Shown piece by piece: positions 21,507 to 30,645 of a stretch of DNA of 64,000 nt (position 1 is the first letter of the stretch; every line of letters starts with the position of its first letter). The stretch covers positions 2,294,001 to 2,358,000 of the forward strand of contig NZ_AQXT01000002.1 in NCBI RefSeq assembly GCF_000376805.1, in the 5' to 3' direction. The notes below the pieces were generated by a model that was given only the letters and a program-made list of their open reading frames with translations, had not been told where the DNA came from and made no database searches. The position numbers and the translations under genes were made by a program. The stretch comes from Henriciella marina DSM 19595. Its GTDB lineage: Bacteria > Pseudomonadota > Alphaproteobacteria > Caulobacterales > Hyphomonadaceae.

Positions 21507-24500
21507 GCGGCGCGAGGCTTTTTGGCAATGACGCGCCGCGCCTTCGAACCATTCCGCCCGGCGCCAATTTCCTGAATGAACTCGCCCGCGCGCTGGTCAC
21601 GGAAAAGGACGTCGCCGCCCATCCCGACGCGCTGGCAGACGATCTCATCTATGTGCCCAACCGCCGGTCGGCCCGCGCGCTCGCGCTCGCCATCTATCGC
21701 GCGGCGGGCATCAAGACGCTGCTGATGCCGGAAATCCGCCCGCTCGGTGACCTGGAGACCGATGAACCGCCCCCCGGCGTGGAATCCGCGCTCGCAGACC
21801 TGCCCCCGGCCCTTTCCGGGGCAGACCGGCTTGGCCAACTCTCCCGGCTGGTCTCTGAATATTACGACGCGCAGCGCACGCCCGTCCCACCCGCCTCCGC
21901 GCTAGCTGCCGCGGGCGAACTTGCGCGCCTCCTTGATCAGGCCGCGCTGTCGGGCGGCATCGACTGGGGCCGCCTTCATACCCTGGTGGAAGAAAGCCAG
22001 CTCGCCATTCACTGGCAGCAATCGGTCAAATTCCTCGAAATCATCACCACCGCATGGCCCGCCAGCCTGGAAGAGCAGCAGCGCATGGACCCCTATGCCC
22101 GCCGCCTTGCCGCCGCCGAAGCGACCGCCGCCAGCTGGACAGACAGGCCCCCGCGCGGCGATGTGATCATTGCAGGTTCGACGGGCGCAGACCCGTCCGC
22201 CTTCGCCCTGATGACCGCCGCGCTTGGCCTGCCGCGCGCCCTGATCGTCTTGCCGGGTCTCGACCGCGACCTCACCCGCGCCTCAATGGACCAGATCGTA
22301 AAAACGCCGAGCCACCCGCAGGCCGCGCTCACCCGCACACTGGACCGGCTCGGTTACCAGCCCGATGAAGTCGCGCCATGGCCGGGGCTCGCCGACACTG
22401 CGCAGGCCCGGGCCCGCCGCGCGCTCATCCACGAAGCGCTCGCCCCCGCAAATGAGACCGCAGGCTGGCTCACCCGTCTCGATGAGCTTGCCGGGGCCCG
22501 CTCGCGCGCCGATTTTGCCCGCGATGGCTTTTCCGGTCTGACACTTCTGGAAGCCGCCGATGAGCAGGATGAGGCCTGGTGCGCCGCGCTCATGCTGCGC
22601 GAAGCCCTTGAGAGAGAGGGTGAGACAGCCGCACTGGTCACGCCCGATGCCGGCCTTGCCCGCCGCGTCTCTGCGCTCATGAAACAGTGGGACGTCCACC
22701 TTGCGCCATCAGGCGGCACGCCGCTCCTGCAGACGCGCGCAGGCAGCCTTGCCGCGCTCACCATGGACTGGGCGGGCGACCCGACCCATCCGGCTTTGAT
22801 GCTGGCGGTCCTGAAGCACCGGCAGGTCAACACACCGGCAGACCTCGAGACGCTGGAACGCCATGTGCTGCGCGGGCCCCGCCGCTGGGAAGACTTCGAC
22901 GGACTTGCCGCCCATATCGACCGGCTCGACCGGGAAGCCCGCCATCAGGCCGAGATGAGAGGCCGGGCTCCGCCGCGCTTTGCTTCGCCGTCGCAGGACA
23001 TTGTCGACCAGCTTCATGCTGGCCTTGCAGAGGCCGGGCTGGGCGAGCCCGACATGGCCATCAAGGGCCGCGCCTTTCTTGAAGCGGTCAGCGGTCTCAT
23101 GGCCGATCTCGGTGACGCGCCGCTGCCATGGGCCGGCGAAGACGGCGCCGCGCTCTCGACAGCGATGCGTGATTTTGCGGACATCTGCGACAGTCTCGAA
23201 CCGGCCACCCCAGACATCTGGGCTGAGCTTTTCCGGTCTTATTGCCAGATGATCAGCGTCAGGGACGCGGGCGACGATCATCCGCGCCTCGCCATCTGGG
23301 GCCCACTTGAAGCCCGCCTGCAAAGCGCCGACCGGCTTATCCTCGCTGGCCTCAATGAAAATGTCTGGCCAAAACAGCCCCCGCCCGATGCCTTCCTGCC
23401 GCGCAACTTCCGCAAGAAGCTTGGCCTTGCCGACCCCGATGAGCGGATCGGCCTCTCGGCGCACGATTTTGCGCAGATGGCCGCCGCTCCGAACGTCACG
23501 CTGATCAGCGCCAAACGCCGCGACGACGCCCCCGCCGTCGCCTCCCGCTGGATCTGGCGGCTGACGACACTGGCGCGCGGCGCCCTTGGCGAGGAAGACG
23601 CCCGCACCGCGCTCCAGCCCGCCGCCGAAAATGATCCGCGCATCTGGCTCAAGGCCCTCCGCCAGGCACCCGCCCTGCCAGAAGGCTACTCGTCAGAACC
23701 CCGCCCAAAACCTGCGCTGGAGTTGCGCCCGAGCAAGCTGTCGGTCACCCGGATCGAGGATCTCATCCGCGACCCCTACAAGATCTACGCCCAGCAAGTG
23801 CTTGGTCTCTATCCCCTCGACCCGCTCAACATGGCCGTCGATGCCCGCCCACGCGGCACCGCCATCCACGCCGCCCTCGAAAAGTTCGAAGAAGCGGGCG
23901 TCGAGAAGACAGCCGAAAGCCTTGTCGCCATGGTCGAGCAGGAGCTGCGGGACGCCGGAGAGCTTGAAGAGATCATCCTCGGCGCCGCGTCCGTCCGCAA
24001 GAAAGTCGCCGCAGAATATCTGGGCTGGCGCGCAGGCCGTCTCCACCTCATCGCGGGCCGCGTTCATACCGAAATTTCCGGCGAGACAGACCTTGATGTC
24101 CCCGCCATGCCGGACGGCCGCTTCACCGTCACCGCCAATGCTGACCGGGTGGAACGCCATCAGGATGGATCGCTCGCAATCCTCGATTTCAAGACGGGCG
24201 CGCCGCCGAGTGAGAAACAGGTTCGCTCAGGCCTCAATCCGCAAATGCCGCTTTCGGCCCTCATCGCACTCGGCGCTGGCTTCAAGGTCGATGCATCAAC
24301 CCGCCTTCGCAGCGACAGCGTCTCAGCGCTGACCTATGTCCAGTTCGGATCGAAATTCGCAGCGCGCAATATTGGCGATGGTGCCGGCCATTCAGCCCCT
24401 GAGAAGCCACTGGAGGAGATCATCGAGGAAACCCGTGCAGGTGTGACCCAGCTCATCGCGCGCTTCGCTGAGCCGACCCATCCCTATGTCAGCATGCCAA

Positions 24501-24583
24501 GACCAGTCTGGGCGACCTACGGCTCTGACTATGCCCGCCTTGCCCGGCGCGATGAATGGATATCGGAGGGCGGCGATGACTGA
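21503..24583 (+). CDS. addB: Double-strand break repair protein AddB
   Basis: About 1026 residues, an AddB-type subunit of the AddAB helicase-nuclease. It has no clear Walker A, as in other alphaproteobacterial AddB proteins. The superfamily segment LILAGLNENVWP and the C-terminal RecB-type nuclease motif LAILDFKTGAPPSEKQ are evident. The ATG at 21503 overlaps the murU stop as ATGA and gives a sensible N-terminus (MSGARLFGND); an in-frame ATG at 21482 lies inside murU. It is translationally coupled to addA downstream. Confidence 0.94.
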   Translation: MSGARLFGNDAPRLRTIPPGANFLNELARALVTEKDVAAHPDALADDLIYVPNRRSARALALAIYRAAGIKTLLMPEIRPLGDLETDEPPPGVESALADLPPALSGADRLGQLSRLVSEYYDAQRTPVPPASALAAAGELARLLDQAALSGGIDWGRLHTLVEESQLAIHWQQSVKFLEIITTAWPASLEEQQRMDPYARRLAAAEATAASWTDRPPRGDVIIAGSTGADPSAFALMTAALGLPRALIVLPGLDRDLTRASMDQIVKTPSHPQAALTRTLDRLGYQPDEVAPWPGLADTAQARARRALIHEALAPANETAGWLTRLDELAGARSRADFARDGFSGLTLLEAADEQDEAWCAALMLREALEREGETAALVTPDAGLARRVSALMKQWDVHLAPSGGTPLLQTRAGSLAALTMDWAGDPTHPALMLAVLKHRQVNTPADLETLERHVLRGPRRWEDFDGLAAHIDRLDREARHQAEMRGRAPPRFASPSQDIVDQLHAGLAEAGLGEPDMAIKGRAFLEAVSGLMADLGDAPLPWAGEDGAALSTAMRDFADICDSLEPATPDIWAELFRSYCQMISVRDAGDDHPRLAIWGPLEARLQSADRLILAGLNENVWPKQPPPDAFLPRNFRKKLGLADPDERIGLSAHDFAQMAAAPNVTLISAKRRDDAPAVASRWIWRLTTLARGALGEEDARTALQPAAENDPRIWLKALRQAPALPEGYSSEPRPKPALELRPSKLSVTRIEDLIRDPYKIYAQQVLGLYPLDPLNMAVDARPRGTAIHAALEKFEEAGVEKTAESLVAMVEQELRDAGELEEIILGAASVRKKVAAEYLGWRAGRLHLIAGRVHTEISGETDLDVPAMPDGRFTVTANADRVERHQDGSLAILDFKTGAPPSEKQVRSGLNPQMPLSALIALGAGFKVDASTRLRSDSVSALTYVQFGSKFAARNIGDGAGHSAPEKPLEEIIEETRAGVTQLIARFAEPTHPYVSMPRPVWATYGSDYARLARRDEWISEGGDD

Positions 24584-27500
24584 TCTCATTGATCTCACCA
24601 CCCCTTATGCCCGCGCCCAGAAAGCCCAGGCCGACGCTGCCCTGCCAGACCGGTCCGCCTGGGTCGAGGCGCATGCAGGCTCCGGCAAGACCAAGGTGCT
24701 TATCGACCGTGTCGCGCGTCTCCTGCTGCGCCGTGATGGGGGCAGACCAGGTGCGCCGCCGGATACGATCCTCTGCGTCACCTACACAAAGGCCGCCGCG
24801 AACGAGATGCTGGGAAGGCTTTTCCGCACCCTCGGCAGCTGGTCGGTCGCCAATGATGACCAGCTTCGCGGCGAACTTGCCCGCCTCGAACACCGCGCGC
24901 CTGAAGCCTATGAGGCGAGCGACCTCGACGCCGCCCGCGCCCTCTTTGCCCAGGCGCTCGAGACACCGGGCGGTCTTCGCATCGAGACGATCCACGCCTT
25001 CTGCGCCCGCATCCTCCGCCGTTTCCCGCTTGAGGCGCATGTCTCCCCCGGCTTTACCGAAATCGAGGACCGCGAGGCTGACCAGCTCTGGAACGACGCC
25101 CTGCGCGATGAGATCCTGCACGCGGCGCAGACCGCACCAGACGCCCTCGCAACCCTCTCCGAAACAGGTGGCGGCCTCGGCGCAGCCTCGGTCCTCTCCT
25201 CCCTGCGCAGTGTCGCAACAGAGCTCACCGGCCGCGACACTGACGAGCTGAAAGATGAGGTTCAGGGCGCCCTCGACGCCCCGGATGAAAGCGCAGCCGA
25301 CCTTGTCGAAAACGCCATGGGCTGCGACCTGCCGCGCGCCGACATTCAGGCCGCCGTCTCGCTCCTGTCCGGCGAGACCAGCCTCAAGAAAACCGACGCC
25401 GACCTCGTGGAGAAGCTCGTAGACTGCCTCTCGGATCGCCCAGCCGAAGACCGGTTCGAGACCTATTGCGGCATCTTCCTCACGCAGGCTGGCGACTGGC
25501 GCAAATCCAACCCCTACACCAAGGCGATCGGCGACCTCTGCAGCGAAGCTGCTGCCCTCTATCAGCTCAAGGATGGCGATGGCAGCGAGACCGCCCGCAT
25601 CCGCCGCCTCATCGACAGGCTGAAAGCCCGCCGCGCCTATGAGCGCACCGCCGCCCTCATCGATATCGGCGTGCCGGTCCTCAACGCCTATGCACAGGGA
25701 AAACGCGCCCGCGCCGCGCTGGATTTCGATGACCTCATCGAGCGCACCCGCAGCCTGCTGACCGCGCCCGGCATCGCCGAATGGGTGCTCTACAAGCTCG
25801 ATGGCGGCCTGAACCATATCCTCCTCGATGAGGCCCAGGACACCAGCCCCGGCCAGTGGGTGCTGATCAATGCGCTGGTGACAGAGTTTCGCGCCGGCAT
25901 GGGCGCAGAGCGCGCCGTCGACCCGCGCACCCAGTTCACCGTCGGCGACAAGAAACAGTCCATCTACTCCTTCCAGGGCGCCGATCCCGAGCGCTTCCTG
26001 CAGGAGAAACAGGCCTTCATCGCCGCCGAAGAGTCCCGCCACGGACAGGCCAACCTGCCCGACATGACCATGTCTTTCCGCTCGACGCCCGAAGTGCTGA
26101 GCTTTGTCGACGCGGTCTTCAATCAGGACAGTTTCGCAGGCGACCCCTTCTCCGACATGCCCCCGGACGAGGCCGATGAGCTTGCCCATGTCGCCAAGCG
26201 CAGCGACCAGAAAGGCCGCGTCGATCTCTGGCCGGTGACCCCGCACACCGATGAAGAGGAAGGCGACCCCTGGGACGCCCCGCTCGACCATATCGGCGCC
26301 AGCTCCCCGCGCAACAAACTCGCCCGCGACATCGCCGCAGAGATCCGCCACATGGTCGACACCGGCGCGCCCCTCTATCGCAGCGGCGTCCCGGAAGGCG
26401 CGCGTCCGGAAGATTTCCTCATCCTGGTGCGCAAGCGCGGCACGCTCTTCAATGCCCTGATCCGCGCCCTCAAGGATCAGCACCTCCCCGTCGCAGGCGC
26501 AGACCGGCTGGTGCTGCTCGACCATATCGGCGTGCAGGACTGCCTCAACCTCATCCGGTTTGCGCTTTTTCCGGGCGATGATCTCACGCTCGCTGAGATC
26601 CTGCGCGGGCCGTTCTGCGGCCTCACGGATGATGACAACCACCTCTTCGCGCTCGCCCATGGCCGAAAGGGCGAAAGCCTCTGGGAGAGGCTTCAGTCCG
26701 CGTCAGACCCCGCCTTTGCCGCCGCCCGCGCCTTCTGCGAAGACCTGCTCGCCCACCGCGACCTGCCAGCCTTCGACTTCCTCACCCGCGCGCTCACCCT
26801 TCGCCGCGAGCGTGATCTTTCCGGCTGGGACCGCCTCATCCAGCGTCTCGGAGAGCCCGCCCGCGATCCCGTCAGCGCCCTCGTCGACCACGCCCTCGGC
26901 TATGACATGGGCGAGGCCGCCAGCCTCCAGATGTTCCTCGCTGAGATCGAAAGCGACACAAGCCAGCTCAAACGCGACCTTGCCGAGGCCAATGGCGAAA
27001 TTCGCGTCATGACCGTGCACGGCGCCAAGGGCCTGCAGGCCCCGATCGTCATCCTGCCGGACACAACCGGCGCCGAAAAAGCCGACACGAACGGGCTGTT
27101 CATGCTGGACGGCGACATCCCGGTCTACTCCAAACGCGCCGCCGACGACCCGCCTGCCATCGCCGCCCGCCGCCTTGCCCGCCAGACTGCGCAGGCTCGC
27201 GAATCCCGCCGGCTTCTTTACGTCGCCCTCACCCGCGCCGAGGACCGGCTGATCATTGCCGGCGCCCATCACGGGGCAAAGACGGGCGCGGGCTATCCAG
27301 ACACCTCATGGTACGCCCTCTGCCGAAAGGGCATGGCGTCCCTGACCGGCACGGAAGACGCCGCCGAGGACGAGATCCTCACCTATGGCGAGGTCCAGCC
27401 CACCGCCGCCCCTGCCCTTATCGGCATGGCAGAGCCCGCCCCTGCGCCGGACTGGTCGCGCACCCCGGCAGCCGGCTCAGCCGCCACGACCCGCATGCGT

Positions 27501-28085
27501 GCGCCGAGCCGCCTCCTCACCGATGAAGCGCCCGTCTCCAAACCCTTCGGCCCGGCCCGCGCCGCCGCCCTCAAACGCGGCAAGCTCATCCACACGCTGC
27601 TGCAATATTTGCCAGAACTCAGCCCCGACGCGCGTGCCCCCGCCGCCAGCACCTGGCTGGAGCGCCATGGCGACCTCGACACGGCCGGCCGCGAGGAAAT
27701 CCTGAACGTCACCCTTCGCACGCTCGACAGGGCCGATTTCGGCCACGTCTTCGCCCCTGGCGGGCGGTCTGAAGCCGCCATCGTCGGTGAGGTGCAGACA
27801 GCGATAGGCCCGATCCTCATCAATGGACGGGTCGACCGGCTCGTCGTCACCGACACCGAAGTCCTGGTCATCGACTACAAGACAGACCGCCCCGCTCCGG
27901 CCCGCGTGGAGGACGTCGACGCGTCCTATATTGCCCAGATGGCCGCCTATGCCGACATCCTCTCAGGCACCTGGCCCGGGCGCTCTGTGCGCGCCGCCCT
28001 GCTCTATACAGACGGCCCCGAACTGTTCGAACTGCCGCCAACCCTATTGCAGAACTCATTGATGCGTTTAGCTGGCCGCCTTTGA
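24576..28085 (+). CDS. addA: Double-strand break repair helicase AddA
   Basis: About 1169 residues, a UvrD-like superfamily 1 helicase with a C-terminal nuclease. Walker A is AHAGSGKTKVLIDRV at residues 32-46, motif II is LLDEAQDTSPGQW, motif III is FTVGDKKQSIYSFQGA, motif VI is LLYVALTRAEDRL, and the nuclease motif VIDYKTDRPAP with GRVDRLV lies near the end. It resects broken ends with AddB for RecA loading. The ATG at 24576 lies inside the last codons of addB, with AGGG upstream. Very high G+C third positions, like its neighbours. Confidence 0.95.
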   Translation: MTDLIDLTTPYARAQKAQADAALPDRSAWVEAHAGSGKTKVLIDRVARLLLRRDGGRPGAPPDTILCVTYTKAAANEMLGRLFRTLGSWSVANDDQLRGELARLEHRAPEAYEASDLDAARALFAQALETPGGLRIETIHAFCARILRRFPLEAHVSPGFTEIEDREADQLWNDALRDEILHAAQTAPDALATLSETGGGLGAASVLSSLRSVATELTGRDTDELKDEVQGALDAPDESAADLVENAMGCDLPRADIQAAVSLLSGETSLKKTDADLVEKLVDCLSDRPAEDRFETYCGIFLTQAGDWRKSNPYTKAIGDLCSEAAALYQLKDGDGSETARIRRLIDRLKARRAYERTAALIDIGVPVLNAYAQGKRARAALDFDDLIERTRSLLTAPGIAEWVLYKLDGGLNHILLDEAQDTSPGQWVLINALVTEFRAGMGAERAVDPRTQFTVGDKKQSIYSFQGADPERFLQEKQAFIAAEESRHGQANLPDMTMSFRSTPEVLSFVDAVFNQDSFAGDPFSDMPPDEADELAHVAKRSDQKGRVDLWPVTPHTDEEEGDPWDAPLDHIGASSPRNKLARDIAAEIRHMVDTGAPLYRSGVPEGARPEDFLILVRKRGTLFNALIRALKDQHLPVAGADRLVLLDHIGVQDCLNLIRFALFPGDDLTLAEILRGPFCGLTDDDNHLFALAHGRKGESLWERLQSASDPAFAAARAFCEDLLAHRDLPAFDFLTRALTLRRERDLSGWDRLIQRLGEPARDPVSALVDHALGYDMGEAASLQMFLAEIESDTSQLKRDLAEANGEIRVMTVHGAKGLQAPIVILPDTTGAEKADTNGLFMLDGDIPVYSKRAADDPPAIAARRLARQTAQARESRRLLYVALTRAEDRLIIAGAHHGAKTGAGYPDTSWYALCRKGMASLTGTEDAAEDEILTYGEVQPTAAPALIGMAEPAPAPDWSRTPAAGSAATTRMRAPSRLLTDEAPVSKPFGPARAAALKRGKLIHTLLQYLPELSPDARAPAASTWLERHGDLDTAGREEILNVTLRTLDRADFGHVFAPGGRSEAAIVGEVQTAIGPILINGRVDRLVVTDTEVLVIDYKTDRPAPARVEDVDASYIAQMAAYADILSGTWPGRSVRAALLYTDGPELFELPPTLLQNSLMRLAGRL

Positions 28086-28138
28086 AGAATCCGTAGACTT
28101 CCTATCTATACAGGCAGAGCAAGAGCAAAGGAGGCGTC

Positions 28139-28456
28139 ATGGCCGCCGAAACGATTACAGACGATACATTCGAAACCGCCGTCGCAGGCGACAAACCCGT
28201 TGTCGTGGACTTCTGGGCTGAGTGGTGCGGACCCTGCAAGCAGATGTCGCCCCACCTCGAAGCGGTCGCAGAAGAAATGGCCGACAAGGTGAAAGTCGCC
28301 AAGATCAATGTCGACGAGAACCCTGTCGCCGCCTCGAAATTCGGTGTGCGTGGCCTCCCGACCCTGATGATGTTCAAGGACGGCAAAGTCACCGCCACCC
28401 ATCTCGGCGCGATGTCCAAACAACGCATCGCCGAATGGATCAAGGAAAGCGCGTAA
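28139..28456 (+). CDS. trxA: Thioredoxin
   Basis: A 105-residue thioredoxin with the active site WCGPC (Cys30, Cys33), VVDFWAEW before it and the cis-proline segment RGLPTLMMFKDGK. It is a general cytoplasmic disulfide reductant, for example for ribonucleotide and methionine sulfoxide reductases; two MsrA genes occur later in the window. An AAAGGAGG ribosome site sits just upstream. It closes the addAB cluster and is followed by a strong terminator. Confidence 0.97.
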   Translation: MAAETITDDTFETAVAGDKPVVVDFWAEWCGPCKQMSPHLEAVAEEMADKVKVAKINVDENPVAASKFGVRGLPTLMMFKDGKVTATHLGAMSKQRIAEWIKESA

Positions 28457-28482
28457 CCCCTCGCGCCGACCAACCAGACGAC

Positions 28483-28516
28483 AAAGCCCGCCCGGTCCGC
28501 CGCGGCGGGCTTTTTC
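28483..28516 (+). terminator. Intrinsic terminator after trxA
   Basis: The stem AAAGCCCGCC/GGCGGGCTTT with an 11-base loop ends in TTTTT, 27 bases after the trxA stop. It should end the long 17.9-28.5 kb transcript. Confidence 0.85.
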
Positions 28517-28520
28517 ATAT

Positions 28521-28653
28521 CTTCCCCTCTCCCTCGGGAGAGGGGTCAGGGGTGAGGGCACCGGGGCTGCTGGCTCGCCAGACGTCCCGCCCACCGGAAA
28601 CGTCGCAGCCCTCATCCCCGGCCCTTCTCCCGCATCCGGGAGAAGGGGGCGAA
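28521..28653. repeat. Two-hairpin palindromic repeat, second copy
   Basis: Hairpin 1 (28524-28545) is CCCCTCTCCC-tc-GGGAGAGGGG, followed by TCAGGGGTGAGGGC. Hairpin 2 (28622-28647) is CCCTTCTCCC-gcatcc-GGGAGAAGGG. Order, spacing and flanks match the copy at 20615-20752, including AGCCCTCA-(2)-CCCCGGCCCTTCTCCC. It lies directly after the trxA terminator, in a 404-base gap that otherwise holds only the short repeat at 28713-28743 and the SDR promoter region. Confidence 0.85.
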
Positions 28654-28712
28654 AACCCGGACCGAATTCGCAGCCCACATCACTTGGAGCGCACTCACCT
28701 CTCAACCCTCTC

Positions 28713-28743
28713 GCGCTCATCCTGAGCGAAGTCGAAGGACGAG
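28713..28743. repeat. Short palindromic repeat (TCATCCTGAGC-GTCGAAGGA type)
   Basis: GCGCTCATCC and GGACGAGCGC flank TGAGCGAAGTCGAA as imperfect inverted arms. This is the repeat sequence CTCATCCTGAGC...TCGAAGGA that I recall from many proteobacterial intergenic regions. Two related copies occur at 32185-32277. Confidence 0.65.
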
Positions 28744-28860
28744 CGCCCCTCGGCTGCTCCCTCCCTCACCCGAGAACCTTCCCCACACGTCACCCATGGA
28801 CGCCCAGCCCCCTGCGACCTAACCCTCACCCAACAAAACAACACCTGAGGAGACACGCCC

Positions 28861-29652
28861 ATGGAGCCGTACCAGCCCCTTTCCCGCTCGATCAAAGGCA
28901 AGACCGCCCTCGTCACAGGCGCCGCTTCCGGCATGGGCCGGGCCACCGCTCACCTCTTTGCCCATGAAGGCGCGAATGTCGCCGTAACCGACCTCAAACA
29001 GGACGCCGTCGACAAGGTCGTGGAGGAGATCAAGGCTGCCGGCTTCGACAACGTCAAAGGCTGGGCCATGGATGTCGGCGACGGCGACGCCATCAAGCGC
29101 GTCGTCAAGGAAGCCGCGGAGCATTTCGGCGGCCTCGAAATTCTCGTCAACAATGCAGGTTTCGCCATCCCGGCCAATGTCGCTGAAGAAAGCTATGAGG
29201 ATAGCTGGGGCCCCAGCATCAATGTCATGCTGACCAGCCACCAGCGCGCCATCCGCGCGGCCTTGCCCTATATGCGCAAGGCAAAGTTCGGCCGCATCGT
29301 GAACGTGGCTTCCACCGAAGGCCTCGGCGCGACCCCCGGCAACTCGCCCTATGTCGCCGCCAAGCATGGCGTCATCGGCCTGACCCGCGGTCTCGCCTGC
29401 GACCTCGGCCGTGAGGAAGACGTGGACATCACCGTCAACTGCATCTGCCCCGGCCCCATCCGCACCGGCATCACCGCAGGCATCTCCGAAGAACACAAGA
29501 CCATCTACGCCAAACGCCGCGTGCCGCTGCGCCGTTACGGCATCCCGGAGGAAGTCGCGAACATGACGCTTTCGGTGGTGCTGCCTGCCGCAAGCTTCCT
29601 CAACGGCGTCCACATCCCGGTCGATGGCGGGCTTACGATCAAGAATGCTTGA
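28861..29652 (+). CDS. SDR-family oxidoreductase
   Basis: A 263-residue classical SDR with TGAASGMG at about residues 20-27, LVNNAG near 97, NVAS and YVAAKHG (catalytic Tyr and Lys), and the C-terminal PVDGGLTI. The pattern fits a general alcohol or 3-ketoacyl-type dehydrogenase with NAD(P) as cofactor; the substrate cannot be assigned. A GAGGAG lies ten bases before ATG. It stands alone between repeats. Confidence 0.88.
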   Translation: MEPYQPLSRSIKGKTALVTGAASGMGRATAHLFAHEGANVAVTDLKQDAVDKVVEEIKAAGFDNVKGWAMDVGDGDAIKRVVKEAAEHFGGLEILVNNAGFAIPANVAEESYEDSWGPSINVMLTSHQRAIRAALPYMRKAKFGRIVNVASTEGLGATPGNSPYVAAKHGVIGLTRGLACDLGREEDVDITVNCICPGPIRTGITAGISEEHKTIYAKRRVPLRRYGIPEEVANMTLSVVLPAASFLNGVHIPVDGGLTIKNA

Positions 29653-29677
29653 GGGGTAAGCGCTACCCCGACCCTCC
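29653..29677. repeat. Short hairpin abutting the SDR stop codon
   Basis: GGGGTA-agcgc-TACCCC is a perfect inverted repeat beginning directly after the TGA, followed by GACCCTCC. The 12-mer CCCCGACCCTCC is shared with the 3472-3589 element. It may be a remnant of that family, and lacks a T-run. Confidence 0.4.
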
Positions 29678-29736
29678 AGCCGAAAGATTGCCAGCACGCT
29701 TGCCTTGAATGGAGCGGTTGGGATAACGCTGTTTAC

Positions 29737-30003
29737 ATGAAACTCCCGCAAGATTTCGAAGCCCGGTTCACTGAAGTATTTCAGCCCGTCTTCATCTGGG
29801 GTGTCGGCGCACTGGAACTCGCGCTGATCCTCTACACGCTCTATTCGGAGTTTCTTACAGGCACCGGGCCTTCCCTCCTGACGACTGTACTGCCGCTAAG
29901 TATAGCGATAGCCGTTGCGTGGGCCGTGCTGGCTGTCCTTATCACGCTCGCCATTATAGCCTTCAAGGCCCGCAAAGAGGGCGAAAAGGTCGAAGAAGGC
30001 TAA
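29737..30003 (+). CDS. Small two-helix membrane protein of unknown function
   Basis: An 88-residue protein with two strongly hydrophobic helices, FIWGVGALELALILYTLY and a second around TTVLPLSIAIAVAWAVL running on to ITLAIIAF. A soluble N-terminus and a charged Lys/Glu-rich C-terminus suggest a hairpin in the inner membrane. No family is recognised. It sits at the left edge of the palindrome-rich region, and no clear partner is adjacent. Confidence 0.6.
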   Translation: MKLPQDFEARFTEVFQPVFIWGVGALELALILYTLYSEFLTGTGPSLLTTVLPLSIAIAVAWAVLAVLITLAIIAFKARKEGEKVEEG

Positions 30004-30054
30004 CGATCCCGTGGCGTCTATCGACGCTCGGCCGCCAAACGCTGCAACCCCGAA

Positions 30055-30147
30055 GATGCCTACAAAGGCAGGCATCCAAGGTGCCCCCTTCGATCCAAGC
30101 GCTTGTTTTGAAGTCCTATCCATGGATACCTGCCTGCGCAGGTATCG
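30055..30147. repeat. Palindrome cluster upstream of the GIY-YIG gene
   Basis: Two hairpins: GATGCC...GGCATC at 30055-30076 (inner part GATGCCTACAAAGGCAGG, followed by CCAAGG), and GATACCTGC...GCAGGTATC at 30125-30146. They match the widespread repeat motif of the type GGATGCCTGC-GCAGGCATC. It ends 22 bases before the GIY-YIG start. A related cluster lies downstream at 30492-30645. Confidence 0.75.
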
Positions 30148-30168
30148 GCGGCGTCAGGATGAGACAGA

Positions 30169-30459
30169 ATGAAACCATTCTACGTCTACATCCTCGCCAG
30201 CCAGAAAAACGGCACGCTCTACACCGGCAGCACGGACGACATCTCGAAACGCGTCTGGGAGCATAAGCAGGGTCACGGCGCCGCGTTCACCCGGAAATAC
30301 GCCGTCCACCGCCTCGTCTGGCTTGAACCCTACGACTCACGCGACAGCGCAAAGGCCCACGAATACCAGATCAAGGCATGGAAACGCTCTTGGAAGATTG
30401 AGCTGATAGAAACGACCAATCCCGACTGGCAGGACCTCTACCTGAAACTCAACCACTAA
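30169..30459 (+). CDS. GIY-YIG nuclease-domain protein
   Basis: A 96-residue protein consisting only of the GIY-YIG nuclease fold. The GIY half reads FYVYILAS and the YIG half reads LYTGSTDD, both family variants. The catalytic Arg is likely in ISKRVWEHK and the metal-binding Glu in AHEYQIKAWKR. The type is the small UPF0213/YhbQ-like class, whose members are often near repetitive DNA; function is not established. The gene is bracketed on both sides by clusters of palindromes, 22 bases before the start and 33 bases after the stop. Confidence 0.9.
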   Translation: MKPFYVYILASQKNGTLYTGSTDDISKRVWEHKQGHGAAFTRKYAVHRLVWLEPYDSRDSAKAHEYQIKAWKRSWKIELIETTNPDWQDLYLKLNH

Positions 30460-30491
30460 CCCTAAGCCCCCTCGCGCGCGCCCTCTCCGCA

Positions 30492-30645
30492 GATGCCTGC
30501 GAAAGCAGGCATCCAAGGCGCTCCCAGGAATCTCGCACTCAACCGAGAGGCTCCATCATGGACCCCTGTTTTCACAGTGGTCTGCGGCTCACTTAGGCGA
30601 AACACTTCACTCCCCGAAGAAACCTGCGAAGGCAGGTATCCATTA
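30492..30645. repeat. Palindrome cluster downstream of the GIY-YIG gene
   Basis: Three hairpins: GATGCCTGC/GCAGGCATC at 30492-30513 followed by CCAAGG; CCCCTGT-tttc-ACAGTGG near 30564-30581; and CCTGC-gaag-GCAGG with GTATCCAT near 30622-30645. The first matches the 30055 palindrome and the last resembles the 30125 palindrome in its GGTATCC part. No T-run terminator is formed. Confidence 0.75.

Noticed and set aside
24489..26660. Very long open frame (over 700 codons) on the minus strand across addA
   Set aside because: It is antisense to clear AddA motifs. In G+C-rich DNA, a biased third position leaves long open frames on the opposite strand. No domain or ribosome site supports it.
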